Positions 63,104 to 64,000 of a stretch of 64,000 nt of DNA are shown here, in pieces. The notes under the pieces are model-generated. The model searched no databases, was not told where the DNA came from, and worked only from the letters and a program-made list of their open reading frames with translations. Origin of the DNA: Microbacterium ulmi (GTDB lineage: Bacteria > Actinomycetota > Actinomycetes > Actinomycetales > Microbacteriaceae); contig NZ_JAAOZF010000001.1 of the NCBI RefSeq assembly GCF_011759705.1, positions 372,001 to 436,000 of the forward strand, written 5' to 3'. Both the position numbers and the translations under genes were made by a program. The number at the start of each line of letters is the position of its first letter. Within the stretch, counting starts at the first letter, position 1.

Positions 63104-64000
63104 TCAGCGCCCCGTGCCGGCGTAGACGACGGCGTCGCCATCCCCGTCCAGGCCGTAGGCCGTGTGGACGACGCGCGCGGCGCCTGCGAGGTCGTCGCCT
63201 CGGACGACGACGGAGATGCGGATCTCGGACGTCGAGATCATCTCGATGTTGATGCCCGCGACGCTCAGCGCCTCGAACAGCGTCGCCGAGACACCCGAGT
63301 GCGTGCGCATGCCCGCGCCGACGACCGAGAGCTTGCCGATCTGGTCGTCATGGATGAGCGACTCGAACCCCACCTCGGACTGCTCGGCGGCGAGCGCCTT
63401 GAGCGCCGTCGCGGCGTCGGACTTGGGAAGGGTGAACGAGATGTCGGTGCGGCCCGTCGTGGCCGCCGACACGTTCTGCACGATCATGTCGACGTTGGCC
63501 CCGGACTTGGCCACGATCTTGAAGATCTCGGCGGCCTTGCCCGGCACGTCGGGCACCCCCACGATCGTGATCTTCGCCTGGCTGAGGTCTGTCGCCACAC
63601 CTGCGACGATCGGCTCTTCCATCTCTTCTCCCTCTGAGGCGTCGGGACGCATCATCCCCGCGCCGAGAACGTAGGTTCCCACGCCCGACGAGAAGGTCGA
63701 GCGTGCGTGGATGAGCACGCGGTGGCGGCGGGCGTACTCGACGGCGCGGATGTACAGCACCTTCGCGCCGTTCGCGGCCAGCTCGAGCATCTCCTCCGAC
63801 GAGACGACGTCGAGCTTGCGGGCCCTCGGCACGACGCGCGGGTCGGCCGTGAAGATGCCGTCGACGTCGCTGTAGATCTCGCAGACGTCGGCCTGGAGCG
63901 CTGCGGCGAGGGCCACGGCGGTCGTGTCGGAGCCGCCGCGGCCGAGCGTCGTGATGTCGCGCGTGTCGCGATTGAAGCCCTGGAATCCTGCGACGATGAC
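63104..64000 (-). CDS. lysC: Aspartate kinase (5' end outside window)
   Basis: The last 298 codons of aspartokinase, the first enzyme of the aspartate family. The fragment starts inside the kinase domain ([40 protein letters not shown]) and includes the two ACT domains ([17 protein letters not shown] and [20 protein letters not shown]) that give feedback control by lysine and threonine. In actinobacteria an internal start often makes a separate beta subunit from this half. The gene runs off the right edge, so its start is not seen. Confidence 0.96.
   Translation of the reverse strand, partial: VIVAGFQGFNRDTRDITTLGRGGSDTTAVALAAALQADVCEIYSDVDGIFTADPRVVPRARKLDVVSSEEMLELAANGAKVLYIRAVEYARRHRVLIHARSTFSSGVGTYVLGAGMMRPDASEGEEMEEPIVAGVATDLSQAKITIVGVPDVPGKAAEIFKIVAKSGANVDMIVQNVSAATTGRTDISFTLPKSDAATALKALAAEQSEVGFESLIHDDQIGKLSVVGAGMRTHSGVSATLFEALSVAGINIEMISTSEIRISVVVRGDDLAGAARVVHTAYGLDGDGDAVVYAGTGR

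Overview
The window is about 72% G+C and comes from an actinobacterial chromosome, most probably family Microbacteriaceae (Microbacterium or a close relative). This rests on gene content and order (CarD, GlnR, SenX3-RegX3, a fused IspDF, a Tad locus with a DUF4244 protein, MutT1 next to Ppk), on the very frequent octamer GGATGCCGC and its complement, and on many start codons lying 6-7 nt behind a TAnnnT box, the signature of leaderless mRNA. No rRNA, insertion sequence, intact prophage or CRISPR array was seen. The right edge cuts through lysC.

Layout. 0.1-7.9 kb: a DMT transporter, a GNAT enzyme, ispDF-carD, a lipoprotein, the phosphate two-component system senX3-regX3 divergent from phoU, and gpmA. 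8-13 kb: a methyltransferase, then a leftward run (small membrane proteins, a nitrobindin-like FABP protein, YgfZ, FUSC), then rightward glnR. 13-16.8 kb: a coupled ppk-mutT1-PPTase unit. 16.7-22.7 kb: a leftward operon of a SAP/Rho_N-tailed helical protein, a 1,318-residue Pls/PosA-type synthetase (the poly-lysine synthetase family) and an M1 metallopeptidase; the PPTase gene converges on it and overlaps the peptidase gene. 22.8-26.8 kb: pstSCAB behind a PHO-box. 26.9-32.3 kb: PabC-like lyase, a hypothetical gene, a frameshifted VOC gene with its AraC regulator, and an ECF sigma/anti-sigma pair in which the anti-sigma carries a very long repetitive insert. 32.3-36.7 kb: tRNA-Lys followed by a decayed patch and accessory genes. 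36.7-46.4 kb: tRNA-Thr, alpha/beta hydrolase, holB, tmk, topA and a Tad secretion locus. 46.8-64 kb: acs, ridA, a bifunctional PBP with a phosphoesterase, tRNA-Pro, lactate oxidation (lldR-lldD), galE, tdk, mqo, VIT1-type transporter, asd and lysC.

How it works together. Phosphate dominates the first 27 kb: SenX3-RegX3 and PhoU, the Pst transporter, polyphosphate kinase and MutT1, with PHO-box-like 11-nt direct repeats before phoU, ppk and pstS. The most distinctive unit is the Pls-like synthetase with a translationally coupled M1 peptidase and a neighbouring PPTase that could activate its carrier domain: a candidate make-and-trim system for an undescribed amino-acid polymer or conjugate.

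A second unusual theme is structural. The 3' end of several genes, stop codon included, is copied in tandem just downstream of the gene (ispDF, the 36.4-kb DMT gene, the HAD gene at 54.2 kb and, in a short form, the gene at 28.1 kb), and other gene ends carry short tandem arrays.
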